Source: Candidatus Mediterraneibacter pullistercoris
Lineage (GTDB): Bacteria > Bacillota > Clostridia > Lachnospirales > Lachnospiraceae
Direction: 5' to 3'
DNA: 33,193 nucleotides
NCBI GenBank assembly: GCA_019116885.1
Contig: DXAU01000006.1
Span: 1 to 33,193 of the forward strand
In this document: one piece after another, positions 33,104-33,193 of the stretch
Position numbering within the stretch: position 1 is the stretch's first letter
Layout: the number at the start of each line of letters is the position of its first letter
Notes under the pieces: model-generated
The model's input: only the letters and a program-made list of their open reading frames with translations
Told to the model about the DNA's origin: nothing
The model's database searches: none
Made by a program: the position numbers and the translations under genes

Positions 33104-33193
33104 TATTTTGAACCTCCTCAATTATATTGTTGGGCGTGGATGCCCCTGCTGTAATACCTACTGTTTCCACTGACCCTAATTGATTCAAATCCA
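33084..33193 (-). CDS. ispH: 4-hydroxy-3-methylbut-2-enyl diphosphate reductase (IspH), 3' end only
   Basis: The last 35 codons are visible, running from the window edge to TGA at 33086-33084. The translated end contains VETVGITAGASTPNNIIEEV, the conserved C-terminal block of IspH, which makes IPP and DMAPP in the MEP isoprenoid pathway with a 4Fe-4S cluster. It overlaps the S1 start by 20 bases in another frame, ending VQNNVRIIF. No terminator separates the genes, so they form an operon. Confidence 0.9.
   Translation of the reverse strand, partial: DLNQLGSVETVGITAGASTPNNIIEEVQNNVRIIF

Noticed and set aside
33084-33121. Programmed frameshift joining IspH to S1
   Set aside because: A shift of one base would be needed, but I see no convincing slippery heptamer or downstream structure, and S1 has its own GGAGG and ATG, so separate initiation is simpler.
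1-33193. Mobile elements, CRISPR arrays, tRNA genes
   Set aside because: No transposase, integrase, spaced direct repeats or cloverleaf sequence was seen; all genes are ordinary core genes.

Overview
This looks like a chromosomal core segment of an anaerobic, endospore-forming Clostridia member, most likely Lachnospiraceae. The pointers are a complete Rnf complex with its flavin transferase ApbE, sporulation genes (alpha/beta SASP, YlbJ, GerW), the Asp23/FakA pair, a four-cysteine L28, strong AGGAGG ribosome sites and frequent TTG/GTG starts. I recognise no phage, insertion sequence, CRISPR array, tRNA or rRNA. Nearly every gene is on the minus strand. Only ylbJ, rpmB and apbE point right.

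Layout, left to right. (1) 1-6902: seven tightly packed minus-strand genes, read from the right: M23 peptidase, RsmB/NOP-type rRNA methyltransferase, RsuA-type pseudouridine synthase, HAD phosphatase, YgiQ radical SAM protein, SDR oxidoreductase and a truncated RluA-type pseudouridine synthase. (2) 7005-10110: ylbJ on plus faces rsmD-coaD-(coiled-coil protein); an SASP gene with a sigma-G-like promoter and a structured leader lies upstream. (3) 10133-14706: asp23-fakA-recG opposite rpmB, the same neighbourhood as in Bacillus subtilis (rpmB/yloU/yloV/recG). (4) 14780-22722: a unit from a promoter before zapA through U32 protein, SEDS protein, class B PBP, an unrecognised 114-aa protein, DUF2953 protein and GerW, ending in a 45-aa membrane protein. 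(5) 22768-25417: NusG-domain-II protein, Gx/HepI-type membrane protein, ruvA, ruvB. (6) 25453-31706: apbE (plus) converging on rnfCDGEAB (minus). (7) 31923-33193: ribosomal protein S1 and the 3' end of ispH, overlapping out of frame.

How it fits together. The right third is a redox-energy region. Rnf couples ferredoxin and NAD to an ion gradient, ApbE attaches FMN to RnfG and RnfD, and the NusG_II/Gx pair is transcribed divergently from apbE. The centre supports division and wall synthesis (ZapA, SEDS-PBP), and sporulation genes are scattered through it. The left block concerns RNA modification and housekeeping.

I see no clearly undescribed system. The points most worth following are a four-cysteine tail on RnfE, a perfect 16-bp palindrome just downstream of the nusG_II promoter, ispH/rpsA separated by an out-of-frame overlap, a 119-nt overlap between the SEDS and PBP genes, the tandem-repeat insert in the DUF2953 protein, and several structured leaders. 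No gene-free stretch exceeds 300 bases; the longest is 31707-31996.
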